Made by a program: the position numbers and the translations under genes. From Gracilariopsis chorda (Eukaryota > Rhodophyta > Florideophyceae > Gracilariales > Gracilariaceae): a stretch of DNA of 64,000 bases. The notes beneath the pieces are model-generated. The model was not told the origin of the DNA. It made no database searches and worked only from the letters and a program-made list of their open reading frames with translations. The DNA is taken from assembly GCA_003194525.1 (NCBI GenBank), contig NBIV01000342.1, forward strand, positions 1 through 64,000. Reading direction: 5' to 3'. This document shows positions 21,901 to 34,118 of the stretch, in pieces (positions within the stretch are counted from its first letter, which is position 1; the number at the start of each line of letters is the position of its first letter).

Positions 21901-22161
21901 GCTGTAGTAGCTGGACACGTGGGTGTGTTAATCTAAACCACTTTTTCACTACCACTTGTACGCACTACTGTGCATATATACACTTTCAGTAGCCAATCAC
22001 AACCCAGATTCACGTTGAGCTTGCACAGCGACACATATGTGATTTTGCAGAGGCACCCTCCAACATAGCCCATGCTCCCCGGAACATTTGGTTTTCAATG
22101 ACAGAACAGGTACTTGCCCAACACCCTCCCTCTGTCACTGACGTCATACGTCTAGCGGTAT
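21901..22161 (-). repeat. partial copia LTR (U3 part) with polypurine tract
   Basis: Minus-strand U3 piece of a family 1-like LTR ending TGTTGG at about 22118. It is followed by the polypurine tract and the last bases of a pol gene (GACGTCAGTGACAGAGGGAGGG on the minus strand). Its palindrome has become CACATATGTG, still symmetrical. The LTR of G begins right after it, so G is inserted beside or in this older element. Confidence 0.75.
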
Positions 22162-22940
22162 TGATAGCAGTTGAAGTAGAAGGGAAAGGAAAGGTAGGGA
22201 AATGCAAAGGAAGTTCGCCACATCTGGTACCCATTTACTTGGAGGTTGTACAATCACAAATTATATAAACCTCTAACTTCGTCTTCGTCGCAAATTAGAA
22301 TTCAACTGAAACCTAAACCAGTAGCCGGGGACACTGAATATTACCAAGAATCATGTAACATAACATAACCTCGCTAGCACTACTCATGATACCTTACATA
22401 AACTGAACACAATAACGTGCCAACACGGCACCATAAGTTACGTGCCTACGCACAACCATGACAAGTCACAAATTCAAAACAAACAACACAAATTGACATT
22501 CCAATGCATGCAAACGCATCCAAATTCATCCATGCACGTCCCAGTAATTCACCACATCACGTGTAAGTGTAAGTGCACCAATTCACACGTCATAAACGAC
22601 TTCTTGTACCTCTAAACATGATGACAGTACCCATACTCCTCACCAAAGTTGAACCGCTGTAACATATGTCCAGTGTGTCCAACTATCATAAGTACGTGCC
22701 CTATAAACTGTGCAGACTGTACTAGCTGGACATGTGGGTGTGCCAATCTAGTCCACTTGTGCACTACCACTTCTACGCACTACAGTGCATATGTGCATTT
22801 GCAGTAGCCAATCACAAGCCAGATTCACGTTGAGTTTGCACAGCGACGCATATGCGCTTTTGCCGAGGCACCCTCCAAAAAATCCCATGCTCCCCGGAAC
22901 ATTTGGTTTTTTCAGTGACAGAACAGGTACTTTTCTAACA
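22162..22940 (-). repeat. 3' LTR of copy G
   Basis: Minus strand begins TGTTAGAAAAG after GAGAGAGGG and ends CAACTGCTATCA. Same length as the LTRs of A and B, though well diverged. CGCATATGCG at 22847-22856, CAACGTGAAT and ATTGG are kept. Confidence 0.85.
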
Positions 22941-22957
22941 CCCTCTCTCTGTCACTG

Positions 22958-25900
22958 ACTTCATAAGTCTAGGGGTAGAAGGCCACCGTCACCGCGGAAG
23001 TTCTCCAGCTTCACCCGCCCAAGTGCCTTCGTAAGCATATGAGCAACCATGTCTTCTGTGGAGCAGTACTGCAACTGAATAGCTTTCTCACGTAGAGCCT
23101 TTCGTGTGAATTGAAAGCGAATTTCGATATGCTTCGTACGCTTATTGACAACCCAATTGCGAGCGAGGTATATGCAGTCTTGAATGTCCACATAAACCGT
23201 TGTGGGTTCAACCATCAGCCTTATGGACTCATCTACGTGCAGGCCAATTGCTTCACTGATGGCACTCCCAAGTCTTCTCAGCCAGGTTGCCTCTTTCGCT
23301 CAGGAACATAGATAGACTCACATACTCAGCCTTGGCACTGGACAGCGCAACTACGTCTGTTGGCGTGAGCCCCAAGACACAGGAGCACCACCCATTATGA
23401 ACAGATACCCACTAGTAGACCTGCGTGTCGATATGTCATCTGCCCAGTCGGAGTCTACATATTCATAAAGCTGAGTATCCGAGCAGGATCCATACGTGAG
23501 TTCAAAAGATCGAGTGCCGTTGAGGTACCTCAGTACACGCTTGACTGCCTTCCAATGAGTCTCTACAGGTTTGTCGACATATTTTGCTAGCTTGGACAAT
23601 GCAAAAGATATGTCCAGTCGAGTACCCACAGAAAGATACATTAGAGAGCCAATCTGTTGCCTGTATGGGATGCTTGTCATAGGTTCCTCAATCTGAGTAA
23701 GGTCCACTTTGAAGTCCATGGGAGTGTCCACTGGCTTCGAATGAAACATGCCAAACCGTTCGAGGACCTTGTACGTGGACACTGACTGCCTCAGGTACAA
23801 CTTTTTCTTACCTTCGTCCCGACGAATCTCGAATCCTAGAATCATGCGAGCATCATCCCTGTCCTTAATTCGAAGACGGTTCGACAGCTCAGTTTTCAAT
23901 CAATCTATTGCATCCATTGATCGAAATGCTATAGTTAGGTCGTCTACGTACAGAGCAATGATTACCAACACTTCCAGTATCATCTCGATGTAAACACACT
24001 CTTTAGCACAGTTTGGCTTCAGACCCAGTTCTTCGACAAGGAAGGCATCAATCTTTGCTTTCCATTGCCTTGGTCCCTGTCGCAGCACATATAGAGCTTT
24101 CTTTAGATTGCACACCACGTCCTCGTTGCCAGATTTTACGAACTCATCTGGCTGCTTCATATACACAGTTTCCTCGACGTCGCCAGTCAAAAATGCATTC
24201 TTCACATCCATCTGGTGTAGGTAATAGTCCTGCACTGCCACAGTGGACAGAATCACTCTTATGGATGTAAACTTGACTACTGGCACATATGTCTCTGAAA
24301 AGTTGACGCACTCAAATCGTAGGATACCACGAAAAACCATGCGAGCCTTGTAACGCACTGTTTGGTCACCACATACATTGACCTCATACTTTTGCATAAA
24401 TATCCATTTGGACGAAATAACGTTGTCGTTGGCTGGTGTTGGCACTAAGTCCCACTTTAAATGCTCCATCAATGACTCATACTCACTACCCAAAGCTTTG
24501 ATCCATGCCTTGGAATCCAGTCGTGACACTGCATCCAAATACGAAGATGGGATGTCATCAATGGCTGTGAGTAGGGCTGTGCCACGCCACCAAGAGGTAG
24601 GAGCTTTGCGTTGAAGAGTGGATGTTGGGAGTGTTTGTGCTTCTGGTATCTCGGAGTCACTATGAGAAGCAGCTGTGGGCTCATTATGACGGCCTGAATC
24701 ATCGTCAAGTGCAGTGTCTGGTGCAGCAGGATCATCTTGAGCAGCATGGGTGGGTGTCGTAAAAATAGGAGTGACTTTCGATTTGAACTTTTCTGATACG
24801 TTAATTTCAGCATAATTGTCATCATTGACGTGGTGAGTACCCTGCTTGGAATCACAAAACTGGTTAAATCTCACATCCCTGGACACAACTACCTTGTGTT
24901 CCTGATGATCCCACAATTTTAACCCATGCGAGCCAGATTTGTACCCAGTACAGGTCGTCTCTATTGCACGTGGCTCTAGCTTTTTGAGCTTGTGGTCCAC
25001 TACTTTGTATCAGCATCTACTACCAAACACACGCATACTGCTCAACTCAGGCTTTTGTCCACTCCAAAATTCGAATGCTGTCACGTTATTTTGGAGGGCT
25101 CTGCATGTCACTCTCTTGCGCACGTACACTGCAACGTTCTGTGTCTTAGCCCACAAACGTTTAGGCAGATTCTTGTAAAGCAACATTGAACTAATGAAGT
25201 CCATGAGTGTTCTTTTAAAGATTTCTGCGAGACCATTCCGATGTAGATTGTAAGGCACCGTGCGCTGTTGTTCAATAAAATGGCATTCAGGTTCGTGTGT
25301 TAACTTGTTTGACAAATCACCACTAGCGTTGTCTGTGCATAACGCATGTAAGACACATTTGCGTGCAGTTAAAATGTTCGCATGCTTGCCGGTCTGGTGT
25401 TTGGCAAACTTGAGCCACTTTACAAACATTTGCAGCACCTCATCTTTGGTCTTGAGCATGTACACGAAGCAAAAATGGGAGTAATCATCAATGAATGTGA
25501 CAAAGTAACGCGAGCCACCCAAGAAAACAACCTTTATTGGACCACAGATATCAGATTGAACGAGTTCCAGTGGTGTTTTAGCCCGTTCTTCCCCTTGCTT
25601 GAGAGTGGGAGTGCAGGTAGACTTTGCCACAATACAGGAGTCCCACACATCAATCGATTGAGTCACACCCACATTCAGCCCGGCCACAGCACCACTTCGA
25701 GCCATATGGTTGATGCCATCAACATTTATATGAGCCACTCGTACATGCAGTAGTGACAAGTGTGACAGAATTGCGCGATTGGATGGTCTCGATGGGTCAA
25801 TGTCGGTGCACAAGTAGTACCGGCCTTTAATTCGACGCCCTTTTGCAAACAGCGCCGAGCCCTTATACACACATACTTCGTGCTGGTCGAGAACCACAGT

Positions 25901-26979
25901 AGCACCCCAGTCACATATCAACGATACCGAGAGCAGATGGTACTTCAAGCTCGGTACACGCACCACATTTCTCAACCGGCAATCACGGTTTGCCCTTCAA
26001 CAGCAAGATCAATGTTGATACTGCCATGGCCACGTGACTCTACCTTGGAATCACTACCGATGCTCACACTAGACGACATTTTGCTCTCTTATGTTTGGAA
26101 CATGGAGTCATCATAAGTCATTTTCGCAGTTTCTTCAGAGTCACCGATCCAGTCACTTTTTGTGGCCATGATAGAACCGCTGGAAATGAGACACACGTAT
26201 TCAGAACCACTGCAGCCCACAGCGTCTTCGTTGCCGAGAACAGTGTGCAGACTTGGGTAGGGACCAGGACCTTGTTCTTTGTTAGCATCATAACGTTGTT
26301 TCTTAAAACAGTTTCTCTGGATCCTTCTTGCCACAGTAGTACCACACAACGGACTTCTTCCGAGACTCCCTGCCCACCAAAGCTGCGTCACTACCAGATT
26401 CTTCCCTTTCAAGTTCATGCATTTACTGCTCTTCTTGCAGCAAACGACTCTACACAAACTCCAGTTCGAGTTTGCGGTCACCAATTGTAGTCTCGATAGC
26501 AACGATGAGGTGCTCAAAGCCTTCCGTTATTCCACATAAGTAGCCATAGCAATGTCTTCACCCTCACCCGTGACATCCATACTCTTAAGATCCCATGCGA
26601 GATAACGTACGCGATTGATGAACTGTAACATTTTCCCGTCATCCTGCATCTTGGCGGTATAGAAGGAACGTCGCGCATTGATTCGGTTGAGCAGCTTCTT
26701 GCGCTGAAACACATCGCATATGGCTTTCCACATTTCTCCAGCATTGTCCGTTTCTCTAACATGATCCAAATGCTCATCACTGACGGTCAGAGGAATCACA
26801 GTTCGTGCCTTGGCATCTCTCTTTTTCCACTCTGACAAATCGTCATCGTCCGTGGGTTTGGTTGTTTCGAGATGGTCATCGAGGTCTTTGAGTGCCAGAA
26901 GCACCTCAACGTTTTGCTTCCATACGTGGAACTTGTCTTCTTCCAGCTCCTCGATCTTCATGCCATCGAACGAGTCCAT
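22958..26979 (-). pseudogene. copia Gag-Pol polyprotein of copy G, decayed
   Basis: Start ATG at 26979 (MDSFDGMKIEELEE). Gag runs to about 26100 with frame breaks near 26525 and around the knuckle. Integrase lies at 25975-25010 with WDSCIVAKS and an altered catalytic region (ARNG-type core changed to NGLAEIFKRT; second Asp in CTDNASGDL). RT lies at 25000-23900 with an intact ALYVDDLTIA box, then 23899-23351, and RNase H to 22961. Shifts and stops separate the segments. Like B, it has Trp for the first Cys of the integrase CxxC. Confidence 0.88.
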
Positions 26980-27749
26980 TGTAGGTGAAAATGAACTACA
27001 AGGTGCAATTACAACAACAGACAGTCACCATTAGTAAGAAACAAACAAAAAATATAAAAACTTAAAATTCAGACGCACTGGCAGGGAGTACTATTCCGGC
27101 TACCCTATGGAGTAGAACCCTTAGCCTTCGGAGACCCTCCGGGTAGGAAATGAATTCTTCTGTCTACCTCCTCCTACATTTGAGGAGAAGGTGCGATGCT
27201 CTCTACGAGACGTCCAGATTATGGTTGCTGACCAAAGATATGCCTTCACCAATACAGGCTCTCTGGTGTCTTGCAAGAACTTGCGCGACCACGAGACTGA
27301 AGTTGCTCTGGTATCCAAAGTACGCTACTGATGGGCAATCAAAATAGGCCACGCGCGCCCTTATCCTGAAAAGGAGGTCAGCCTACGCCACGTCGCCTCT
27401 CCGTACAAACGCCGAAAGGTCAGATGCACAGATCATAAGCTCGTTATGGAATACCTTCAACACAGTCCAAATATCCTGACATACAGTCAGGACCAATAGG
27501 AAGAGATAAATACTCGCACCAGTGCAGTACGCCATGGCACCCTCCCCACGAAAGCACCCGCTGAAGTTACCAGGTCTTTACGAGCAACACATTTATACAC
27601 CCGAAAGGACCGATGGGAAGCCGCCCCACAGTACACGTGCTTTGGTTCCAGCCGCCAGGCTAACGTCTCCGATTACTCGGATCAACTGCTCGTCGCACTA
27701 GACACCGAGTATACCCCAAACCAGTGCTGGGCAACACAAAACTCCTTAA

Positions 27750-29400
27750 GGCTTTTATGTGACATTTTTGGCACGGGAGCTCAGCTTTATGACCCTTGAT
27801 GCCAAGAATTTTGCTTGCAGCGGGCCAATCAGCGGTGATAAAGAGAAGCAATGCATGTGCAGTTCTAACTGTTGAATCATGACAAAGCATAGATACCACC
27901 TTTTCGAGTTGCTGTAGGTCTTTGACAAGTGGCGCAAGGAATCAGTCAAAGTTCTTTGTTACATGACATCCAGGGACAAATCCAGAAAGAAGAGCGTTTG
28001 AAGCTTGAAAACGGTACTCAGGTGGATAATGCAAAACCGTGAACATCAAAGGCCACAGAGATTCTTTCATCGTTCGCACTCTGTACACTTCGACACAATT
28101 CGTGGAGGTGGATAAGAAAATTTAAAGCTCTGCATGTCTGTTCCAAAATTGCATTTCGTATGTATGCTTATCTCTGAAGTACTCGCCACTGTAATAGTCG
28201 ACATACAGCATATCAGTCTTGTTATTAGAAATAGAGGTATAGGTTTTTATGCATTCGTTCATAAGGCACTCAAAGGAATTGAGCTCTCTGCACAACGCTG
28301 AAAGCTGCTCAGAAATCAATCAGTACCAATACTTGCGATGAACGGTGATGCAACTGTAACAACCAAATCTTGGGCACTTTACGTCATGAAAAAGTCGTGC
28401 TATCACTGGCGCATGATCATGATGGCACATAGCTCCAAAGCATCTTCGTACTCTTACTCGTTTCCTATTATACTGACAGATCACATCATTGCTAAATTTG
28501 GAAGCTATAAAACTTGTTCGAAAAAGTCACCCTGCTTGACTATCGAAAAGTCCTCCAAATTCAATTACGAACAGTACTTCCATCAACCGTTTCGACTCGG
28601 CCTCCTTCAGGTCTTCCATTTGTCTAGAAGGACGACCGCCAACGAAGATAATTTCATGAGCTCCCATGTCGGAAGACAGAGTTTCTGTGACTCCGAGAAT
28701 GAGCTGCATTCATCCATGAATGTTTCAGCGACATCCCAATTCTTTTGAAACAAAAGAACGTTTTGCTCGGCTTCATTACTGTACATATCAACACCAACAC
28801 TACATGCGGTCTCTATTTGCGCCATATAGGCCAAATTAAACGTTTTTCCAGCATCATCTTCAGCACTCTGATGATCCTGTGCTGGTTCCTGTGGTAAATT
28901 GTTTTCCCGAACTATGCTCTCTCGATCCATGGGTTTGATAACCACGCAATCGTGATCCTTTGGCTATTGCAGAGCTCTGTGGCCAGTCTGGCTGTGTCCT
29001 TCATCGTAACGAATAATATCACGGGTTCTTGCGGGGCCAGGGCTACGGTCACAATAATAAACGTTCGATGGATTACTCGATGAGTTCTCTTTTGAATTCT
29101 TTGAATTCGGGCAAGAACCATTCCCTTGGTCTGGTTCCAGCGCTTGAAAAGGTCTTGCAAGGGACTTTGTGATTTTCACTCTCTTCGAAGGTGTAGGCAA
29201 GGAATTAAAATGCTGCTCCACCTGATTACCTGGAGCTCCACTGTGTTTGCTACCTGTTTCTCTTCGTGTCTCAGAACCGCCTGTCGATGAACAGCTTTGC
29301 TCACTGTTTGTACTTTCCTCCCCCGTACAACCTTCCAGGCCAACAAACTTCCAGAAACTCTAGTACCTGCATTTTGACAAAAGCGTTGCCTCGACGACAT
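27750..29400 (-). pseudogene. CACTA (EnSpm) tnp2-type transposase remnant
   Basis: Between about 28090 and 27750 the minus strand reads as a tnp2-family stretch: LHYPPEYRFQ, then LLSGFVPGCHV, FLAPLVKDLQQL, and ITADWPAASKILG followed by CQKCH. These match the family pattern of P(E)xR, gIipG, LxPLVxEL, DxPAxxKxxG and CxxC. Upstream, 28319-28122 and 28945-28607 (acidic, Cys-poor) and 29400-28964 (basic, Ser-rich, KRVKITKSL) may be more N-terminal exons or frames of the same gene; I cannot prove they join. G truncates the C-terminal side. The family name rests on the tnp2 motifs only. Confidence 0.6.
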
Positions 29401-30052
29401 GCGTGCAAGGTGATTACAGGTTACCTTGGCTAGAAAAGAGAAGGTGCAAATACGACGTCAAAACTAGGGCACGCACTTTTCAGGATATCACGAATCAGTT
29501 ATAGACCATGCAGAATAAGGACTCCTGCCTTTCCGAAACGAAACGGTACTCCTCCGAAATGTATAAATACGACACCTTCAACGATGGTAACGATACAAGT
29601 CCCTCTCTTCTCCATTTCAAAGTTGTGTGGCAGGCTTGTTGGTCTCCCACTCCTTGCTTCTCCTACATATTATACTTCTGTTTCTCACAGTCGGGAACAT
29701 CGGCAACCCTGATGAGTCCCCCCATCTAATCCGTTCAAACCTGCAACCCAGCGCAGCAGGCACCACCCTAGTCTGAAAGAAACGCGTTCTTTCAATTCAT
29801 ACTCGGGCTGAGTCCCGACGAAGGAACAGTTCTGGTGTGGAAGGTAAAGGCTTACAGAAACGCATGCGGGAGGTACTCAACCGAAAAATGGCAGTCCTAG
29901 AACGTCGTTAGTATCGTCCTGATTATCCTCTTTCCGAGGAATTTGTGTTTGCTGCAATGCGAAGTATAAGAGTGTATATTTATTGCAAAAGTAACTTACC
30001 AGATAATGGCACGCTGACTTACCGTTAACTGGTTCGAAATAACCCAAGTATT
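29401..30052. other. unassigned stretch; possible short intron on minus strand
   Basis: No recognisable protein. On the minus strand an open segment (30116-29877, MDPPPSEESDNVF) contains a GT-AG unit of 48 bases (about 30002-29955) with a strong donor (CTG/GTAAGTTAC) and acceptor (TTGCAG), and a second donor-like GTAAGT about 20 bases upstream. The encoded peptide is not one I recognise. Near 29704 lies CTGATGAGTCCC, discussed and rejected as a hammerhead. Confidence 0.35.
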
Positions 30053-30607
30053 GTGGTAGAGCTGCAATCCAAAACCGAAAGACATTATCGGATTCTTCGG
30101 AAGGCGGAGGGTCCATGGGTCGTAAAAATTCTCATAAAAGAGAGCCTCAGGAGGGACCGGAGCTACAATACGGTTCGTAGTGTTCCACGTCTGGAAGCAC
30201 GACCCAGGGATAACCTCTCAGCTGCATTTCCCAGTATCAATTCGAATGAAGAAGGGGCAGATACTGCCTCTCATCTGCAACGAGAACGGAATGACGATGC
30301 AGGAGCTATCATGCCGCCAGTTCCCCGAAATCTTGAGCAGAGCACTAGAGGTTGTTCAATTGAAAACGAAGACGACGATGAGATAACACCTGTATTCTCC
30401 ACATCTGTTCCATTGCTGACGGAAAAGAGAGAGTCATTTCAACCTGAAGTACCGAATTCGCATGTGCCAGCTGAGAGTATGGGTTCAATCACTCAGTCCG
30501 CAGCGGAATCTATACCTGTAGCTCAGCCAAATGTCGAACGCCGTAGTATATCTGGACAACCACACCTGCAAAATATTCATCAGCACAGCGCAACTCGAAG
30601 AAAATAA
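30053..30607 (+). CDS. hypothetical protein, 184 codons, unrecognised
   Basis: Open frame starting MVELQSKTERHYR. It is rich in Ser, Glu, Asn and Gln, with an acidic run (ENEDDDEI) near the middle and a basic tail (SATRRK). No signal peptide, membrane span or zinc motif is visible. It sits between CACTA remnants and a copia remnant and could be a second ORF of a DNA transposon or a chance frame. The true start is uncertain; a methionine further in would also serve. Confidence 0.3.
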   Translation: MVELQSKTERHYRILRKAEGPWVVKILIKESLRRDRSYNTVRSVPRLEARPRDNLSAAFPSINSNEEGADTASHLQRERNDDAGAIMPPVPRNLEQSTRGCSIENEDDDEITPVFSTSVPLLTEKRESFQPEVPNSHVPAESMGSITQSAAESIPVAQPNVERRSISGQPHLQNIHQHSATRRK

Positions 30608-31069
30608 GCGTCTGGTAGTAACGTTATAGGCCACAGTCGCATTCGTTCTGTTATTAGAAAGCGTGGTGGTTCCACCGTACCGAGGCGGGACTTAAGTTGA
30701 CCCTATTGGATTCCAATAAGAGCCATTCTTAGGAGACAGTGCTGTGCAGAGTTCATTTCTAAAATGGTAACAACACGACACACCGTGTACACGAACGATG
30801 CTTCCCTTGAGTGCGGTCGGAATGCATGGCATACGCGCCGAATCACTTTCGCCTCTAATCCTGCAACCACATCACAAGTTTGGCGTTGCAGGAGATCAGT
30901 AATAACGCTAATCGCATGTTACAGAACTGGCAGCTTGGTCGCGTTAAGCGCAAGGGCGCCATAGTCGTTGACGAGTTTGATGGCATCTTCTCGGCACATA
31001 ATGGTCAAAGACTTGGACAGTATGGGTCTAGGGTCATGAATAAGTTTGGCCGTGCCACATTTGAACGGC
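30608..31069. other. unassigned stretch
   Basis: No recognised gene. A 64-codon plus-strand frame at 30880-31074 (MALQEISNNANRM, with a basic VKRKG) is the only suggestive one and has no known match by eye. Confidence 0.3.
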
Positions 31070-32650
31070 TCTGATTTCTTCTGTTTCTGTGACACCAGCA
31101 CCAGTTTTGATGTGGATCTGGCAGGTGGCAATTTTTCCCGCTGTATTTTTTGACTCATCATACGTGCATCAGTGGTGCATCCATTTCTACAACAATGTAT
31201 CCAGTGCGCATCCAATGAGAGTCCTTGGCGTATCAACATGTCTCACTGGGTTCTCCATTTGATCTATCTGCGAGAATAGGGACGCAAACTGGTCGACACA
31301 GTCCGACATATTCTGAACATTCTACGACATTCGGAATAGCTTGGTCTGTACAGAAATACGTGACGGTGTCCTGTTAAACGCATACCTCGCATCAAGAAGT
31401 TGGAGCATACGCCAAGGGTCATCATCGACGTCTATACCCACACGCAGAGGGGCATGTCCAAGTGCGCATATTATGATTGCGCAAGCCTTTTCTCATTTGG
31501 CAAGTACACGAGAAGTAGTCTGCAGAGCGCTTGAGCCCGACGTCTGCGTCATGGCAGTACTGGATGAGCCCTCCGAGCCTGACATTACGACATTGCAGAC
31601 TCCTTTGATGCGACATGCAGCCCGTATACGATGTCCCCATAACTTATTAGTCTCACCACTTTTACCATAGAAGCGTGGGATTTTCACACCATAGGTGAGT
31701 TCGCACTCAAAGTCAGAGTCAGATGTTGTTCCAGAAGGATTTCCCATACCAAAGTAATGAACAAAACTGTAGCTGGGTGAGGGACTCGATGCTTTGAGTC
31801 TACGATCAGCTGGGACTAGAAATAGTGGATTGCGTTACAGCCATTGAATTGTAGCTGATGTCACACTTAAAATAAACCACTGGAGTTGAGATTTGTCGAC
31901 ACTCAACAGCGCAGATTCCAGCGAAGACCGTGTAACAAAGTCTCAACCTCGTAGAGACGCGTCCCATATGCAAATCACAGGAGGACTTCGGATACTGAAC
32001 GCCCGGAATATACTCTTAGGCTGGTGTGATACCAGAGTGCAAACAAATGAAACTTCTTAAGACGGGCGCTCTATCAGAAGATACTATGCCGGTTACCCTA
32101 GAGGTCTGAATCCTCTGGTACCTGGTAGCTTTCTCTTGGTGAGATGCAGTTTCTGCGACCAGTTTTGCTCTGCGCACTTCAGAGCGCGGAGCTTTACCAT
32201 CCGTACGAGACGTCCAAGGGAGGCTAGTAGCTGACGCGAGAAGCTCTCACTAATGAACCAATTCTAATAGGTTGCCGAAAAAGATCGCAATCTTCCTTGT
32301 GAACTGAAGCAAAGAATCAGGGATCGGAATCGTCGCAAATTGGCTTACCACAGACGAGTCCTTGACAACTTGGCGCACTTTCACCACTGCGATTCGTCTT
32401 CCACAAGATTGCCTTGCTAGCAACTCACAGCGTACCTGCGCAAATATAACCAAGTCCTCGTAGAATCCAGGAGATAAATTAGTAGAGCGCGACGTCTGCG
32501 AAAATTCGAACCTCTTGGCTCATGACCTGACGAAACGTACACAGATTAGGAACCGAAAAAGAAGAATCGAATTGAAGTTGAACAAACAAGAAAGTAAATC
32601 AAAGAAGTGTTTCAGCCTTGATTGTTTAATCGTACTCCAAAATTTATCTC
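31070..32650 (-). mobile_element. copia family 2 remnant H: gag start, leader, partial LTR
   Basis: Minus-strand remnant. The gag start is at 31747 (MGNPSGTTSDSDF, then VKIPRFYGKSG, matching D) and decays through 31400-31080. The leader runs from 31748 to about 32514 with the conserved block at 32060-32101 and an AGAGG/CCTCT hairpin. A degenerate primer site (GGTCATGAGCCAA, 32515-32527) is followed by about 120 bases of LTR end. It is the most diverged family 2 copy in the window. Confidence 0.75.
31080..31747 (-). pseudogene. gag 5' part of copy H
   Basis: The first 84 codons align with the Gag of D (KIPRF, W-HR-RAACRI-GV-NV). Afterwards frame breaks dominate, but QTKLFRMS and a later basic QKQKKSEPF remain visible. 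No zinc knuckle survives. Confidence 0.75.
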
Positions 32651-33419
32651 TTTGTTGTATCATGCACCTAAAGAGCCACAATATAAGTAGCATAAACGCG
32701 TTTTACCATTGGCTGGACATATATAACATGCAATGGATTTCTCAATCACGTCTTTTTGCTTCAGTACGGCTGAAAAATCCGTTATTAAAGATTCTTTGAC
32801 CGACGGATAGTCTCTAGCAGCTTTCATCAGACTTTCATCTTGAGAGTAACTATGATAGTAAAAACTGAAAGCTGCTCCACCTAATAGTATCATTAAAGCA
32901 ATAGATTTCTCTTCGATTGAATTTCCATTCATCTCAACTTTTTTGTAGTAGAAAAAAGGACTTGTTGATGTCTTCATCTTCGTTTCCTTCGATGAAAGCC
33001 ATATTGTTTTCGTGGTAACTAACGGCCGCCCTCCTAGAGAGTAACATGATATGACCCCTCCCTTTTCCCAGAAGTTCACGGCAGTGGGGGTAAGTTATAT
33101 GCTGAATCCGACGTGCTGCTTCCGGTTGCAGGGAGCAGTGACTAATAGGACTGCGTATGATATCCAAATAAATCTACGTGATTTCTGGACCTGTGGCTAA
33201 CGCCCAAAAGGCAGCCAGCTCGGTTGAAGGCCACGGCAGAAACCGACTTGAAGACTACAGCAGCAATAATTCTGGATTGGTACACATCTTTTGGCGTATC
33301 AGTGCTGGATATCTAACCAAGGAACTCATTTCAAAAATTTGTTTATCAAACGATTTGCAAACGCCCTGAAGGCCCACCATCATATTACTTTGCCGTAATG
33401 CCAGTGGAGTAACGGATTC
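32651..33419. other. unassigned stretch between copia remnant and gypsy1
   Basis: A 139-codon minus-strand frame (33079-32660) has a hydrophobic segment (IALMILLGGAAFSF) but no recognised family, and its 3' part overlaps LTR-like sequence. The outer end of the gypsy1 5' LTR may lie here; its alignment with the 3' LTR fades upstream of about 33420. Confidence 0.3.
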
Positions 33420-33976
33420 GTAGAAAGTATATTATATTGAGATCTTTCCACGTGGGCAATGCAAACGGCACGTTTAATGGTTCGTATACCAAGCGGGTTA
33501 GAGTGACAAACTAGTTAGAGTACTAAATTATTTAATTATTTTAGATAGGTAGTGATACTCCGCTACTGTTCCATAGGGCCATACCACTAGAGCAAGCTCC
33601 AACGAATGCCCTGTAGCCAAATGCACCTGAGGTTGAGCCTCACTCATCCTTAAGGTAGCTGCATCCCTTTCTCTCCAAGAATGGTAAACGTAAGCACCTC
33701 TTGCCAAATTGAGATACCATTTCGGTTTTAAAGTCAACCTTTTGGTTTAGCTATGACTATTACGACTCTACTAGCCCGTGTGTGCTGTAGACCAAAACTT
33801 CCAATTTCTTACGTTCAGCCTGACTGGCTAACTTGCGCTCGTAATGGCTTGCTTTTGCCACCATCATTTGGTTACCCAGCTTCCACCCTTCAGGTTGAGC
33901 TCTCGTCGCGATCAAATTAACGGTTATCCAAACGGACTACTGAGCTGGTAATTGACACCCGGCTGGTTGAACCACA
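33420..33976 (+). repeat. 5' LTR of gypsy1 (outer limit approximate)
   Basis: Aligns with 48430-48983, for example GGTAGTGACACTC, CACCTGAGGTTGAGC, AAGCACCTC and GGTTATYCAAACRGACTA. Identity by eye is roughly 70-75%, so the copy is old. Ends ...ACCACA four bases before the primer site. Confidence 0.75.
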
Positions 33977-33980
33977 TGTT

Positions 33981-34000
33981 TGGTCTTCCAACCTAGAATC
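33981..34000 (+). promoter_or_regulatory. primer binding site of gypsy1
   Basis: TGGTCTTCCAACCTAGAATC, a decayed version of the gypsy2 site TGGTCTCCCGACCTAGAATC; compatible with priming by the 3' end of a tRNA-Tyr (CCA, discriminator A, G72). Confidence 0.6.
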
Positions 34001-34118
34001 TGGAACTATTAGTACTGGCTTCGGAAAAGATTTTGGAAGGAACTGTATTTTGGAACAATGTTTGGTTTTGGTTATCATTAGAAATCGATTCAGTTAAGTA
34101 TATGTTTACCAAATAAAT

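Larger units (their letters stand above)
22162..27745 (-). mobile_element. Ty1/copia element G, family 1, diverged, 5' LTR missing
   Basis: Minus-strand element: 3' LTR 22162-22940 (779 bp), polypurine tract, pol, gag, and a leader that matches that of A until about 27745, where it stops and CACTA transposase sequence begins. The primer site and 5' LTR are lost. The leader block (27071-27108) and a CGGAG-GGT-CTCCG hairpin are recognisable. Confidence 0.88.

Noticed and set aside
29704-29830. Hammerhead-ribozyme-like CTGATGAGTCCC followed 100 bases later by GTCCCGACGAAGG
   Set aside because: No GGGAC-GAAA partner closes stem II and the GAAA core is GAAG; stems I and III cannot be drawn. Probably chance.
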